A stretch of DNA of 64,000 nt from CAZDXJ01 sp050303615 (GTDB lineage Bacteria > Pseudomonadota > Gammaproteobacteria > Methylococcales > Methylomonadaceae). Location: the NCBI GenBank assembly GCA_050303615.1, contig JBNLCC010000029.1:1-64000 (forward strand), written 5' to 3'. Position numbers and translations under genes: made by a program. Shown here one piece after another: positions 53,450 to 62,831 of this stretch. Under the pieces are notes generated by a model. The model had not been told where the DNA came from. It saw only the letters and a program-made list of their open reading frames with translations, and searched no databases. Numbering within the stretch: position 1 is the first letter of the stretch; every line of letters starts with the position of its first letter.

Positions 53450-54805
53450 ATGCGGTCTTTTCGCGAATCACTGAAGGCGGTCTTGGTTAGCTATCGGACT
53501 GCTAAACGTTGGTATATTGCCTACAGCGGCGGCGTCGATTCCCATGTGCTGCTGCACTACTGTGCCACCTACCTTGCAAACACCGCTGACATTATCGCTG
53601 TCTATGTGCATCACGGTATTCAACAGCAAGCCGATCAATGGGGGGTGCATTGCCGGCGGCAGGCGGCGGTCTTGGGTGTCGATTTTATGCAGATGGATGT
53701 AGACGGCAAACCTGAGAAGGGCGAAAGTCCCGAGGAAGCAGCGCGTAATGCGCGTTACACGGCATTGCGGTCATTAATGCAACCCGGCGATGTGCTGTTG
53801 ACCGGACAGCATCGGGAGGATCAGCTGGAAACGATATTACTGCAGTTGTTCAGGGGCGCAGGTTTGGCGGGATTGTCCGGCATGCCGCTGGAAAGTGCTT
53901 TCGGAAAAGGAGCGATCGTCAGGCCGATGCTCAATGTCGCAAGCCAACAGATCAAAGCTTACGCCGCTGAACACGGTTTGCAATGGGTGGATGATCCCAG
54001 TAACGAAAGTTGTGATTATGACCGGAATTTTTTACGCAACCGGGTTATCCCTTTACTCAAAACGCGTTGGCCGGCAATTGATAAAACCGTCGCCAGATCC
54101 GGAAGTCACTGTGCTGATGCGCAACGGTATTTACAGTTAGTGGATCGGGAAATATTTTCGGCCGTGTATAATTATGCCGACCGGACTTTATCGTTATCGC
54201 AACTGCAGTCGCACGACCGTTATGTTCAGCGGCATATGCTCAGGGCATGGTTCAGAACGCTCGGTTTGCGCATGCCTTCCAGCACTCGGCTGGAACAGCT
54301 GCTTAATGGCGTTGTTGCCGCGAGCCCGAATCGCGATCCAAAATTGCAGATCGATGACTTGGTTGTGCGGCGCTACCGTGACCGCCTATATTGTTTGCCG
54401 GTTTGTCCGCCGGTCATATCCGGCTACTGCCTGTTATGGAAAAAAAACCAAACATCGGTGACGTTGACAAATCATGATCAACTTTCTGTTATCGAAACGC
54501 AGGCAGGCGGAATAGCGAAGCATATATGGGATCAGGCCAGTGTCAACGTCCGCTATCGGCAGGGCGGCGAATCTATCCGCTTGCCGGGAAGGCGCGGTAG
54601 CCATACGTTAAAAAAATTGTTCCAGGAACAAGGCGTTCCGCCCTGGCTCAGGGAAAATATGCCGCTGGTTTATTTAGATGACCAATTGGCGGCGGTAGGA
54701 GATTTATGGATCTGTAAAGAATTTTACAACGCGCCGGGTGCGGCGAATATCCGCTTGCATTGGATACATGACCAAACTATCCGAAAAAGTCATGACGAAA
54801 ACTGA
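53450..54805 (+). CDS. tilS: tRNA(Ile)-lysidine synthetase
   Basis: A 451-residue enzyme that converts C34 of the tRNA-Ile CAU anticodon to lysidine. The PP-loop S26-G-G-V-D-S31 is in YIAYSGGVDSHVLLHY, followed by GQHREDQLETILLQLFRGAGLAGLSGM and DPSNESCDYDRNFLRNRVIPLL; the C-terminal domain has RLPGRRGSHTLKKLFQEQGVPPWLRENMPLVY. Length is typical of the longer gammaproteobacterial form. It lies between accA and pyrG; the spacing of 170 bases after accA permits a separate promoter. Confidence 0.96.
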   Translation: MRSFRESLKAVLVSYRTAKRWYIAYSGGVDSHVLLHYCATYLANTADIIAVYVHHGIQQQADQWGVHCRRQAAVLGVDFMQMDVDGKPEKGESPEEAARNARYTALRSLMQPGDVLLTGQHREDQLETILLQLFRGAGLAGLSGMPLESAFGKGAIVRPMLNVASQQIKAYAAEHGLQWVDDPSNESCDYDRNFLRNRVIPLLKTRWPAIDKTVARSGSHCADAQRYLQLVDREIFSAVYNYADRTLSLSQLQSHDRYVQRHMLRAWFRTLGLRMPSSTRLEQLLNGVVAASPNRDPKLQIDDLVVRRYRDRLYCLPVCPPVISGYCLLWKKNQTSVTLTNHDQLSVIETQAGGIAKHIWDQASVNVRYRQGGESIRLPGRRGSHTLKKLFQEQGVPPWLRENMPLVYLDDQLAAVGDLWICKEFYNAPGAANIRLHWIHDQTIRKSHDEN

Positions 54806-54872
54806 AGAGTCGATTAAAATAGGCTGTTTTGATTTTAAATTTATACAAGTCTAAACGGGTCATCCATTGCAC

Positions 54873-56513
54873 ATGACAAAATTCATTTTCATAACCGGCG
54901 GTGTGGTTTCTTCGCTCGGCAAAGGGATTGCGGCGTCTTCTTTGGCGGCAATTCTGGAAGCACGCGGTTTAAAAGTAACCCTGACTAAATTAGACCCTTA
55001 TATCAATGTCGATCCGGGCACGATGAGTCCTTTTCAACACGGTGAGGTGTTTGTCACCGAAGATGGTGCTGAGACGGATCTCGATTTAGGTCATTACGAA
55101 CGCTATTTGCGCACCACGATGACCAAAAAAAACAACTTTACCGCCGGTCAGGTCTATGAAAATGTTTTGCGTAAGGAGCGTAAAGGCGACTATTTAGGCG
55201 CAACGGTGCAGGTGATTCCGCATATTACCGACGAAATAAAACGGCGCATTCTGGAAAGCGCGGAAGGCAAGGATGTGGCGTTGATCGAAGTGGGCGGCAC
55301 GGTGGGTGATATCGAATCGTTGCCCTTTCTGGAAACAATCAGGCAGTTAGGTGTCGATTTAGGCAAGGACAGGGCGTTGTTTATCCATTTGACGTTGGTG
55401 CCCTATATCCGCTCGGCCGGTGAGCTGAAAACCAAGCCGACCCAACACTCGGTTAAGGAGTTGCGCACTATCGGTATTCAGCCGGACGTCATTATCTGCC
55501 GTTCTGAGCAGCAGATACCGGCTTCCGAGCGGCGTAAAATTGCGTTATTCACCAATGTGCAGGAAAAGGCGGTCATCTCGGCGGTAGATGCCGATTCGAT
55601 TTACCGTATTCCATTGCTGCTGCATGAGCAGGGATTGGATGATATTGTGGTCAAGCGTTTGCGCCTGGATGTGCCGCCGGCCGACCTGAGTGAATGGGAG
55701 AAAGTTGTCGAAGCGATCACCCATCCGCATAGTGAAGTCACGATTGCCATCGTCGGCAAATATGTAGACCATTCGGACGCATACAAATCCCTTACGGAAG
55801 CACTGATCCACGCCGGAATCCGCACCCGAAACGCGGTCAAAATCGAATATGTCGATTCGGAGGCCATCGAGGATGAAGGGATAGGCAGTTTGAAAAATGT
55901 CGATGCCATTTTGGTTCCCGGAGGATTCGGCGAAAGGGGGGTTGAGGGTAAAATTGCAACGGCCCGCTATGCAAGGGAAAATAACATTCCTTATTTGGGT
56001 ATTTGCCTGGGCATGCAGGTTGCCGTGATTGAGTTTGCGCGCAATGTAGCCGGCCTGGAAGGCGCTCACAGTACCGAATTTTTGCCGAAAACACCGCACC
56101 CGGTGATGGGCCTGATTACCGAATGGATGGATGAAGCGGGGCAGCTGGAAACACGCAGTGAGGCTTCCGATTTGGGCGGCACGATGCGTCTTGGTGCGCA
56201 AAAATGCCGGTTATCAAGGGATTCGCTGGCTTTTCAGCTGTATCAGAAAGATGTGATTAAGGAAAGGCATCGGCACCGTTATGAATTTAATAATCAGTAT
56301 CTGGAAGTGCTGGAACAGTGCGGTATGCGCTTCTCGGGGAAATCGATCGACGGCCGTCTGGTGGAAGTGGTTGAATTACCGGATCACCCCTGGTACCTGG
56401 CATGCCAGTTTCACCCTGAGTTCACCTCGACACCGCGTAGCGGTCATCCGTTGTTTTCAGGTTTTGTACAGGCGGCTTTCGAGCATCGTAAACAGGCGGG
56501 GGTAGCATCATGA
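54873..56513 (+). CDS. pyrG: CTP synthase
   Basis: A 546-residue enzyme making CTP from UTP with glutamine nitrogen. The synthetase domain begins MTKFIFITGGVVSSLGKGIAASSLAAILEARGL and has DPYINVDPGTMSPFQHGEVFVTEDGAETDLDLGHYERY. The class I glutamine amidotransferase domain has the nucleophile in PYLGICLGMQ and the His-Glu pair in FHPEFTS. The ATG at 54873 is chosen over the in-frame TTG at 54867. The stop overlaps kdsA as ATGA. Confidence 0.98.
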   Translation: MTKFIFITGGVVSSLGKGIAASSLAAILEARGLKVTLTKLDPYINVDPGTMSPFQHGEVFVTEDGAETDLDLGHYERYLRTTMTKKNNFTAGQVYENVLRKERKGDYLGATVQVIPHITDEIKRRILESAEGKDVALIEVGGTVGDIESLPFLETIRQLGVDLGKDRALFIHLTLVPYIRSAGELKTKPTQHSVKELRTIGIQPDVIICRSEQQIPASERRKIALFTNVQEKAVISAVDADSIYRIPLLLHEQGLDDIVVKRLRLDVPPADLSEWEKVVEAITHPHSEVTIAIVGKYVDHSDAYKSLTEALIHAGIRTRNAVKIEYVDSEAIEDEGIGSLKNVDAILVPGGFGERGVEGKIATARYARENNIPYLGICLGMQVAVIEFARNVAGLEGAHSTEFLPKTPHPVMGLITEWMDEAGQLETRSEASDLGGTMRLGAQKCRLSRDSLAFQLYQKDVIKERHRHRYEFNNQYLEVLEQCGMRFSGKSIDGRLVEVVELPDHPWYLACQFHPEFTSTPRSGHPLFSGFVQAAFEHRKQAGVAS

Positions 56514-57343
56514 AACTGTGCGGATTTGAAGTGGGCTTGGACAGGCCGTTTTTTTTAATCGCCGGACCTTGCGTTATTGAAAGTGAGCAGTTGGCACTGG
56601 ATACGGCCGGTTTTCTAAAGGAGTTGACGGCTGAGTTGAATATCCCATTTGTTTACAAGTCGTCCTTTGATAAAGCCAATCGTTCATCCCATCAAAGTTA
56701 CCGCGGGCCGGGGTTCGAAAAAGGCCTGCAGATTTTGCAGCAGGTCAAACAACAAGTTGGCGTGCCGGTATTGACTGACGTCCATGAAGATACGCCGCTG
56801 GCCGAAGCGGCGGAGGTTGTCGATGTGTTGCAGACCCCGGCGTTTTTGTGCCGGCAGACCAATTTTATCCAGCAGGTCGCCGCATTGGGCAAGCCGGTCA
56901 ATATCAAAAAAGGCCAGTTTCTGGCGCCTTGGGATATGAAACGGGTCACCGATAAAGCGAAAGCAACCGGTAACACTCAAATTCTGGCCTGTGAACGCGG
57001 CGTTTCATTCGGCTATAACAACCTGGTTTCCGACATGCGTTCCTTGGCGGTAATGCGCGACACCGGTTGTCCGGTGGTTTTCGATGCGACCCATTCAGTG
57101 CAGTTGCCGGGCGGTCAGGGCAACTGTTCCGGCGGACAACGTGAATTTGTGCCGGTATTGGCACGGGCGGCAATCGCGGTGGGAATTTCAGGGGTTTTTA
57201 TGGAGACGCATCCGAATCCGGAACAGGCGTTAAGCGATGGCCCGAATTCCTGGCCATTGCATAGAATGAAAGAATTACTGGAAATTTTAGTAACTATTGA
57301 TCAGGCGGTAAAAGCGAGCAGTCTGATTGAAACAACGATATAG
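56510..57343 (+). CDS. kdsA: 3-deoxy-D-manno-octulosonate 8-phosphate synthase
   Basis: A 277-residue enzyme that condenses phosphoenolpyruvate and arabinose 5-phosphate for the Kdo of lipopolysaccharide. It shows FLIAGPCVIESEQLALDTAGFLKEL, YKSSFDKANRSSHQSYRGPGFEKGL, KKGQFLAPWDMK and FDATHSVQLPGGQGNCSGGQREFVP. The start overlaps pyrG by four bases (ATGA). It is followed by eno, which makes the substrate phosphoenolpyruvate, after ten bases. Confidence 0.98.
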   Translation: MKLCGFEVGLDRPFFLIAGPCVIESEQLALDTAGFLKELTAELNIPFVYKSSFDKANRSSHQSYRGPGFEKGLQILQQVKQQVGVPVLTDVHEDTPLAEAAEVVDVLQTPAFLCRQTNFIQQVAALGKPVNIKKGQFLAPWDMKRVTDKAKATGNTQILACERGVSFGYNNLVSDMRSLAVMRDTGCPVVFDATHSVQLPGGQGNCSGGQREFVPVLARAAIAVGISGVFMETHPNPEQALSDGPNSWPLHRMKELLEILVTIDQAVKASSLIETTI

Positions 57344-57353
57344 GAAAAATAAA

Positions 57354-58634
57354 ATGGCGGAAATAGTCGATATTAAAGCAAGAGAAATTCTGGATTCACG
57401 TGGTAATCCTACCGTAGAAGCCGATGTGATTTTGGCTTCCGGTGTTGTCGGCAGTGCAATGGTTCCTTCCGGCGCATCAACGGGAGAGCGTGAAGCTATT
57501 GAACTGCGCGACGGCGACAAATCCCGGTATTTGGGAAAAGGCGTATTGAAAGCAGTGGACAACGTCAATACCGAAATCCGCTCCGCCATCGTAGGTATGG
57601 ATGCCGCCGATCAGGCAGCGATCGATAATAAAATGATTGAATTGGACGGAACCGACACCAAAGCCCGTCTGGGAGCTAACGCAATGTTGGCGGTATCCAT
57701 GGCCGCGGCCCACGCAGCGGCGAAATCCGGCGGCATTCCGTTGTATCGCTATTTGAATACCGGCGGTGAATATATTATGCCGGTTCCGATGATGAATATC
57801 ATCAACGGCGGCTCACATGCCGACAATAGTGTCGATTTGCAGGAATTTATGATTCTGCCGGTAGGCGCGCCGACTTTTCGTGAAGCTATTCGCTATGGCG
57901 CCGAAGTTTTCCATACGCTAAAAAAAGTCCTCACTGAGCAGGGCATGGCGACAACGGTGGGTGATGAAGGCGGTTTTGCCCCCAATTTGCCGTCTAATGA
58001 AGCGGCAATCGGCGTGATTTTGACCGCTATCGAACAGGCCGGTTATAAACCGGGCGAAGATATTTACCTTGGCCTGGACGCCGCCAGTTCGGAATACTAT
58101 ACCAACGGCCGATATGTGCTGAAAGCCGAGAACAAACGCTTCGACTCGCAAGAAATGGCCGATTTTCTGGCGGTTTGGGTTGATAAATATCCGATCATCA
58201 GTATCGAAGACGGGCTTGATGAAAACGATTGGGACGGCTGGAAACTGCTGACCGAAAAATTGGGCGGCAAAATCCAGCTGGTTGGCGACGACTTATTTGT
58301 TACCAATCCCGCTATCCTGAAGCAAGGTATCGAAAAAAACATTGCCAACTCGATTTTAATTAAAGTCAATCAGATCGGGACCTTGACCGAAACCTTGCAG
58401 GCGATTGAAATGGCCAAGGCCGCTTCTTATTCAGCGGTGGTCTCGCATCGTTCAGGCGAAACTGAAGATGTGACTATTGCGGATCTGGTTGTGGCTACCG
58501 GAACCGGACAAATCAAAACCGGCTCGTTGAGCCGTTCTGACCGCATTGCCAAATATAATCGCCTGATGAAAATTGAGCAGGAATTGGGCGACCAGGCCAG
58601 TTATGCAGGCCGCAGTGCTTTCAAAATGCTGTAA
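57354..58634 (+). CDS. eno: Enolase
   Basis: A 426-residue enolase converting 2-phosphoglycerate to phosphoenolpyruvate. The ATG at 57354 after AGGAAAA gives MAEIVDIKAREILDSRGNPTVEADV, the conserved start; an upstream in-frame start at 57327 lies inside kdsA. SGASTGEREAIELRDGD, the metal-binding DGLDENDWDGW and GDDLFVTNP, and the SHRSGETEDVTIADL loop are intact. It lies in the standard position after kdsA and before ftsB. Confidence 0.98.
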   Translation: MAEIVDIKAREILDSRGNPTVEADVILASGVVGSAMVPSGASTGEREAIELRDGDKSRYLGKGVLKAVDNVNTEIRSAIVGMDAADQAAIDNKMIELDGTDTKARLGANAMLAVSMAAAHAAAKSGGIPLYRYLNTGGEYIMPVPMMNIINGGSHADNSVDLQEFMILPVGAPTFREAIRYGAEVFHTLKKVLTEQGMATTVGDEGGFAPNLPSNEAAIGVILTAIEQAGYKPGEDIYLGLDAASSEYYTNGRYVLKAENKRFDSQEMADFLAVWVDKYPIISIEDGLDENDWDGWKLLTEKLGGKIQLVGDDLFVTNPAILKQGIEKNIANSILIKVNQIGTLTETLQAIEMAKAASYSAVVSHRSGETEDVTIADLVVATGTGQIKTGSLSRSDRIAKYNRLMKIEQELGDQASYAGRSAFKML

Positions 58635-58790
58635 CGGTCAAGCTGCAGTAGCGGTACTTTGTGGGATGTGCCGAGCTGCGAAGCGCATCACTGGCGAAAG
58701 ATGCGGTTTGTTTTGCCGGCGCATCCTATATTGCTTTCGTCGATGGGACGATGAAGGCCGATATGATGCGCGTTAAGTAGTTGTAAACCG

Positions 58791-59060
58791 ATGAAATTTC
58801 TCATTGCCGTTCTATTATTGTTGATTGTTTTATTGCAGTACCGCTTATGGTTCGGCGATGGCAGTATTCAACAAAACAAAGCCTACCAGCAACGGCTGGA
58901 CCAATTAAAGATTCAGGCCGAGGAAAAACGCCAGCGCAACGAAGCACTTTATGCCGAAGTGCTGGATTTGCGTAAAGGCAACGAAGCAGTGGAAGAGCGT
59001 GCCCGCTATGATTTGGGAATGATCAGGGAAGAGGAAACTTTTTTTCAGGTGATTGAATAA
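58791..59060 (+). CDS. ftsB: Cell-division protein FtsB
   Basis: An 89-residue bitopic protein with an N-terminal membrane span (FLIAVLLLLIVLLQYRLWFG) followed by a coiled coil (NKAYQQRLDQLKIQAEEKRQRNEALYAEVLDLRKGNEAVEERARYDLGMIREEETFFQVIE), the classic FtsB layout. It joins FtsL and FtsQ in the divisome. It follows eno after 156 bases and precedes ispD by five bases, the usual gene order. Confidence 0.95.
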   Translation: MKFLIAVLLLLIVLLQYRLWFGDGSIQQNKAYQQRLDQLKIQAEEKRQRNEALYAEVLDLRKGNEAVEERARYDLGMIREEETFFQVIE

Positions 59061-59065
59061 TTCAT

Positions 59066-59767
59066 ATGAGTAAAGCAACAACGCGGTACTGGGGTATCGT
59101 GCCCGCTGCAGGCGTCGGCAAACGTATGCAGGCGGACCGGCCAAAACAATATCTGGATCTTGCCGGCAAAAACGTGATTGAACGAACCTTAACTCGTCTG
59201 ATCGAAGCCGATGTGTTTTCCGCGATTGTTGTTGCTTTATCCGAACAGGATCCCTACTGGCCTGAGCTGGAAATTTCCGGTCACGGCAGCATCATTCGGG
59301 CAGCGGGCGGCAAAGAAAGAGCGGATTCGGTGCTTTCCGCACTGCTTACGATACAAGGACGGGCGGCTGACGACGATTGGGTATTGGTGCACGACGCCGC
59401 CAGGCCGTGCCTGACGGTTTCCGATATCCGTCTGTTGATCGCTACTTTAAAAGAACATGACGTCGGCGGCATTTTAGCGTTGGCATCGCATGATACGTTG
59501 AAGGATGTTGAAAATTTTCATATTACCGGCACAATCGACCGAAGCCGGATATGGCGAGCCTTGACACCACAGATGTTTCGCTATGGAATTTTGAAAAATG
59601 CACTGCAAGAGGCGGCTGCCGACGGCGCTGTCGTTACCGACGAGGCGAGTGCACTGGAATTGAAAGGTTTACAGCCTAAAATTGTCGAAGGGCGGCCGGA
59701 CAATATTAAAATAACGCGTCCGGAAGACCTGAAATTAGCAGAATTTTATTTGGGGCAACAATGTTGA
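59066..59767 (+). CDS. ispD: 2-C-methyl-D-erythritol 4-phosphate cytidylyltransferase
   Basis: A 233-residue enzyme of the MEP isoprenoid route. VPAAGVGKRMQADRPKQYLDLAGKNVIERTL is the CTP-binding start, and VLVHDAARPCLT is the conserved metal-site segment; the C-terminal VVTDEASALE and NIKITRPEDL follow. It overlaps ispF by seven bases, showing coupled translation with the next-but-one step enzyme. Confidence 0.97.
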   Translation: MSKATTRYWGIVPAAGVGKRMQADRPKQYLDLAGKNVIERTLTRLIEADVFSAIVVALSEQDPYWPELEISGHGSIIRAAGGKERADSVLSALLTIQGRAADDDWVLVHDAARPCLTVSDIRLLIATLKEHDVGGILALASHDTLKDVENFHITGTIDRSRIWRALTPQMFRYGILKNALQEAAADGAVVTDEASALELKGLQPKIVEGRPDNIKITRPEDLKLAEFYLGQQC

Positions 59768-60246
59768 GAATCGGACAGGGGTATGATGTGCACGCGTTCC
59801 AGGAGCAGGGCGATGTTATCCTGGGTGGCGTGAAAATTGACTATGAAAAAGGTTTGGCCGCCCATTCCGATGGCGATGTGGTGTTACACGCACTTTGTGA
59901 TGCCTTATTAGGAGCAGCGGCATTAGGCGATATCGGAACACATTTTCCGGATACCGATCCGCAATTTAAAGGCGCAGATAGCCGGGTATTGTTGCGCGAT
60001 GTCTATCGGATCGTGCAGCAGCGGGGATATCGTCTGGCTAACACCGATATTACCATCATTGCCCAGACGCCCAAAATGGCGCCGCACATTCCGTCGATGT
60101 GCCGCAATATAGCCGATGATCTCCGCGTTGCCGTTGATTGCGTCAATGTGAAAGCAACCACCACTGAAAAACTGGGTTTCGAAGGGCGTAGCGAAGGCAT
60201 AGCGGTGCAAGCCATTGCCTTGCTGGAAAAGCAGGACGGTGATTGA
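59761..60246 (+). CDS. ispF: 2-C-methyl-D-erythritol 2,4-cyclodiphosphate synthase
   Basis: A 161-residue MEP-pathway enzyme. Metal ligands lie in GYDVHAF and HSDGDVVLHALCDALLGAAALGDIGTHFPDTDP; the C-terminus has KATTTEKLGFEGRSEGIAVQA. Length is normal. It begins seven bases before the end of ispD, and truD follows after 94 bases. Confidence 0.98.
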   Translation: MLRIGQGYDVHAFQEQGDVILGGVKIDYEKGLAAHSDGDVVLHALCDALLGAAALGDIGTHFPDTDPQFKGADSRVLLRDVYRIVQQRGYRLANTDITIIAQTPKMAPHIPSMCRNIADDLRVAVDCVNVKATTTEKLGFEGRSEGIAVQAIALLEKQDGD

Positions 60247-60340
60247 TGTAGCGCTCAACCCTAGACCTGCCGGCTTTTTGTTGCTGTCCGGTGGTACAAA
60301 CCTGCTATTGACGGTTATAAACCGAATTATTATTTGTTAA

Positions 60341-61432
60341 TTGAATACCAATCCCTTAAAACCCAACCAGCCAAAGATTGAATACGGCCCGGTATCCCAT
60401 ACGCTGCTTACCGATATTCCGGTTTGGCCTTATGCCTACGGTCCCCCGCCGGGGCAAGGTAGGATTCGCATTTCGGTTGACGACTTCATCGTTGACGAAG
60501 TGTTGGGTTTTGAGCATAGCGGTGAGGGTGAGCACGCCTGCTTATACATTGAAAAGCGCGGAGAAAACACCGACTACGTTGCCCGTAACTTGGCCAGGTT
60601 TGCCTGTGTAAGCGGTAAGGATGTCGGCTATGCCGGGTTAAAAGACCGCCATGCCTTGACCCGGCAATGGTTTAGCGTCCGGCTGCCGGGAAAATCCGAT
60701 CCGGATTGGCGGCAATTTGAATCGGATTCAATAAAAGTCCTGCGGGTTACCCGTCACCAAAAAAAATTGAAGCGAGGCGCATTGACAGCAAATGAATTCC
60801 AACTGACTATTCGCGATTGGCAGGGGGACATGGCAATCACGATTGCAAGGCTGGAAATGATTAAAATCCTGGGTATCCCCAATTATTTCGGCAGCCAGCG
60901 ATTTGGCCATGACGGGCAAAACGTTAACAAAGCCCTGGCGATGTTCGGCGGGCAACGCGTCAAACGTCACCTGCGCAGTATTTATCTGTCGGCGGCACGT
61001 TCCTTCCTGTTTAACCGGATTCTGGCCGCCCGGGTGCGGCAACAGAATTGGAATAACGCGATTACCGGCGATACCTTTATCTTCGACCGGTCACGGCAAT
61101 ATTTCAAAGCCGAACAACTTTCAGCGGATATTATCCATCGAGTGGATGCAGGCCTGATTCATCCGTCAGGATGTTTATGGGGTACCGGCGAAGCGGAGGT
61201 TTCGGGTGAGGCGCTGGCTATTGAAAATCAGGTGTTATCTCAATTTCAGTTATTGGCTCAGGGTCTGAAGCAAGCCGGCGTTGCTATGGACCGTCGCACG
61301 TTGCGGGTCTATGCCGAACATTTTTGCTGGAATTTTGTTGCTGATGATGTGCTGCAACTTTCCTTTTCATTACCGGCCGGAAGTTACGCAACGTCGCTAT
61401 TAAGAGAAATTATTTTAATTCAGGAACCATAA
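60341..61432 (+). CDS. truD: tRNA pseudouridine(13) synthase
   Basis: A 363-residue TruD that makes pseudouridine 13 in tRNA-Glu. The catalytic aspartate is in GLKDRHALTRQWFSVRLPG, with IEKRGENTDYVARNLA before it and IPNYFGSQRFGHDGQN after it. The start is taken as TTG at 60341; no ATG lies before the conserved region, and the ribosome site is weak, so the exact N-terminus is uncertain. It follows ispF as usual; uppP begins directly after its stop. Confidence 0.95.
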   Translation: MNTNPLKPNQPKIEYGPVSHTLLTDIPVWPYAYGPPPGQGRIRISVDDFIVDEVLGFEHSGEGEHACLYIEKRGENTDYVARNLARFACVSGKDVGYAGLKDRHALTRQWFSVRLPGKSDPDWRQFESDSIKVLRVTRHQKKLKRGALTANEFQLTIRDWQGDMAITIARLEMIKILGIPNYFGSQRFGHDGQNVNKALAMFGGQRVKRHLRSIYLSAARSFLFNRILAARVRQQNWNNAITGDTFIFDRSRQYFKAEQLSADIIHRVDAGLIHPSGCLWGTGEAEVSGEALAIENQVLSQFQLLAQGLKQAGVAMDRRTLRVYAEHFCWNFVADDVLQLSFSLPAGSYATSLLREIILIQEP

Positions 61433-62224
61433 ATGGATATCTTTCAAGCCGTAGCATTGGCTTTTTTGCAGGGATTAACCGAATTTCTGCCTATTTCCAG
61501 TTCGGCGCATTTGATATTGATGCCGGTAATCTTCGGATGGCAGGATCAGGGGTTGGCTTTCGATATCGCGGTTCATGTCGGAACACTGACTGCAGTGGTA
61601 ATCTATTTTCGCCATGATCTTCGCCGGATGCTCGGCGCATGGTTAGCGCATTTGACAGGAAAACCGGCGACACCGGACTCTATGCTTGCCTGGTACGTGG
61701 TATTGGGCACAATACCGGTCGGATTGGTAGGAATTTCCATGCCCCACAGATTCGAAACGCTGCTGCGGTCACCGCTGGTCATTGCCTCGTCAACCATCGT
61801 ATTTGCCTTATTAATTTGGTGGGCTGAAAAACATGCGCAGGAAAACCGCGAATGTATTACCCTTAAGGATGCGGTTTGGGTTGGTCTATTTCAGGCAATT
61901 GCTTTAATTCCGGGAACCTCGCGCTCCGGTATTACGATAACTGCGGGTTTGCTGTTGGGATTGAATCGTGATCAGGCGGCGCGCTTCTCGTTTCTCCTGT
62001 CAATTCCGGTGATAGCATTGGCCGGTCTGGTCAAAGCGATACAGTTAGTCAAGTCGCCCGAACCGGTGATGTGGGAAATGCTGCTGGTTGGAACAACGCT
62101 GTCGGCAGTCATCGCGTATTTGACCATTGCCTGGTTTCTAAGGCTGCTGGACCGGATCGGATTAATGCCTTTTGTCTGGTATCGGCTATTCCTGGGTATT
62201 GTATTGTTCACCGTATTTATCTGA
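61433..62224 (+). CDS. uppP: Undecaprenyl-diphosphatase
   Basis: A 263-residue integral membrane phosphatase recycling undecaprenyl pyrophosphate for cell-wall synthesis. The active-site motifs are LTEFLPISSSAHLIL (residues 15-29), HVGTL, and PGTSRSGITITAGLLLGL. About eight membrane helices are visible. The ATG adjoins the truD stop codon with no gap. Its last 39 bases overlap the convergent smr gene. In many gammaproteobacteria surE follows truD directly, so uppP and smr appear inserted here. Confidence 0.96.
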   Translation: MDIFQAVALAFLQGLTEFLPISSSAHLILMPVIFGWQDQGLAFDIAVHVGTLTAVVIYFRHDLRRMLGAWLAHLTGKPATPDSMLAWYVVLGTIPVGLVGISMPHRFETLLRSPLVIASSTIVFALLIWWAEKHAQENRECITLKDAVWVGLFQAIALIPGTSRSGITITAGLLLGLNRDQAARFSFLLSIPVIALAGLVKAIQLVKSPEPVMWEMLLVGTTLSAVIAYLTIAWFLRLLDRIGLMPFVWYRLFLGIVLFTVFI

Positions 62225-62755
62225 CAGGCGCAGCAGCACGATCACAGCGCCGCTGCCGCCGTGCTTGGGAGCTGCGGAGCAAAAAGCCAGAACGTCCCGG
62301 TGCTGGCGCAGCCAGATATTCAGGTCATTTTTCAGTATCGGCTTGTTATCCGGTGAGCGGTAGCCTTTGCCATGGATAATATGCACGCAACGGAGACCGT
62401 CTTCTATGCAGGAATGCAGAAAACGCAATAATTGATACTTTGCCGCGTTGCTGCTCAAACCATGCAGGTCAAGTTCGGCATCGAAACCAAAGTAGCCGCG
62501 GCGCAGTTTTTTTATGATGTTTTTTTGAAGACCGGGAGCCAAGTAGCTGACGGTGTCACCCAGTCCCAAACTTTCGGTTTCCGATTCATTGCCGTGTATC
62601 AGTTTTTGTTCGATATCGAGAGCTGTTTTCTTTGGGAAAGGCTTGGGTTTGGATGTCGGGTTGAGCCTTAATTTATCGGATTTGACCGGCGACACTTTAC
62701 CAATCGACTGGCGGAACAGATCCCTGTCTTTTGAGCTAATATTTTTTTTTGACAC
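62186..62755 (-). CDS. Smr-domain protein (SmrA-like)
   Basis: A 189-residue protein with a C-terminal Smr domain. ELDLHGLSSNAAKYQLLRFL and VHIIHGKGYRS hold the LDLHG and HGKG signatures, and the C-terminal GGSGAVIVLLR motif is present. E. coli SmrA/SmrB-type proteins are nucleases; SmrB cuts mRNA at collided ribosomes. The first 90 residues are basic and less conserved, as in SmrA/YdaL. Its 3' end overlaps uppP by 39 bases on the opposite strand. It diverges from surE. Confidence 0.9.
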   Translation of the reverse strand: MSKKNISSKDRDLFRQSIGKVSPVKSDKLRLNPTSKPKPFPKKTALDIEQKLIHGNESETESLGLGDTVSYLAPGLQKNIIKKLRRGYFGFDAELDLHGLSSNAAKYQLLRFLHSCIEDGLRCVHIIHGKGYRSPDNKPILKNDLNIWLRQHRDVLAFCSAAPKHGGSGAVIVLLRLSDKYGEQYNTQE

Positions 62756-62831
62756 GCTGACTGATGTAATAAGGCAAATTTTGCTAATATGATCGATTTT
62801 ATAGTTTTTGCCGGTACATAGCGAATCTAAA

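Noticed and set aside
55545..56201. Antisense frame (218 codons) opposite pyrG
   Set aside because: Same reason: shadow of a conserved coding gene.
58635..58790. Imperfect GATGCG...CGCATC hairpin after eno
   Set aside because: Only six pairs, large loop and no T run; too weak to call as a terminator.
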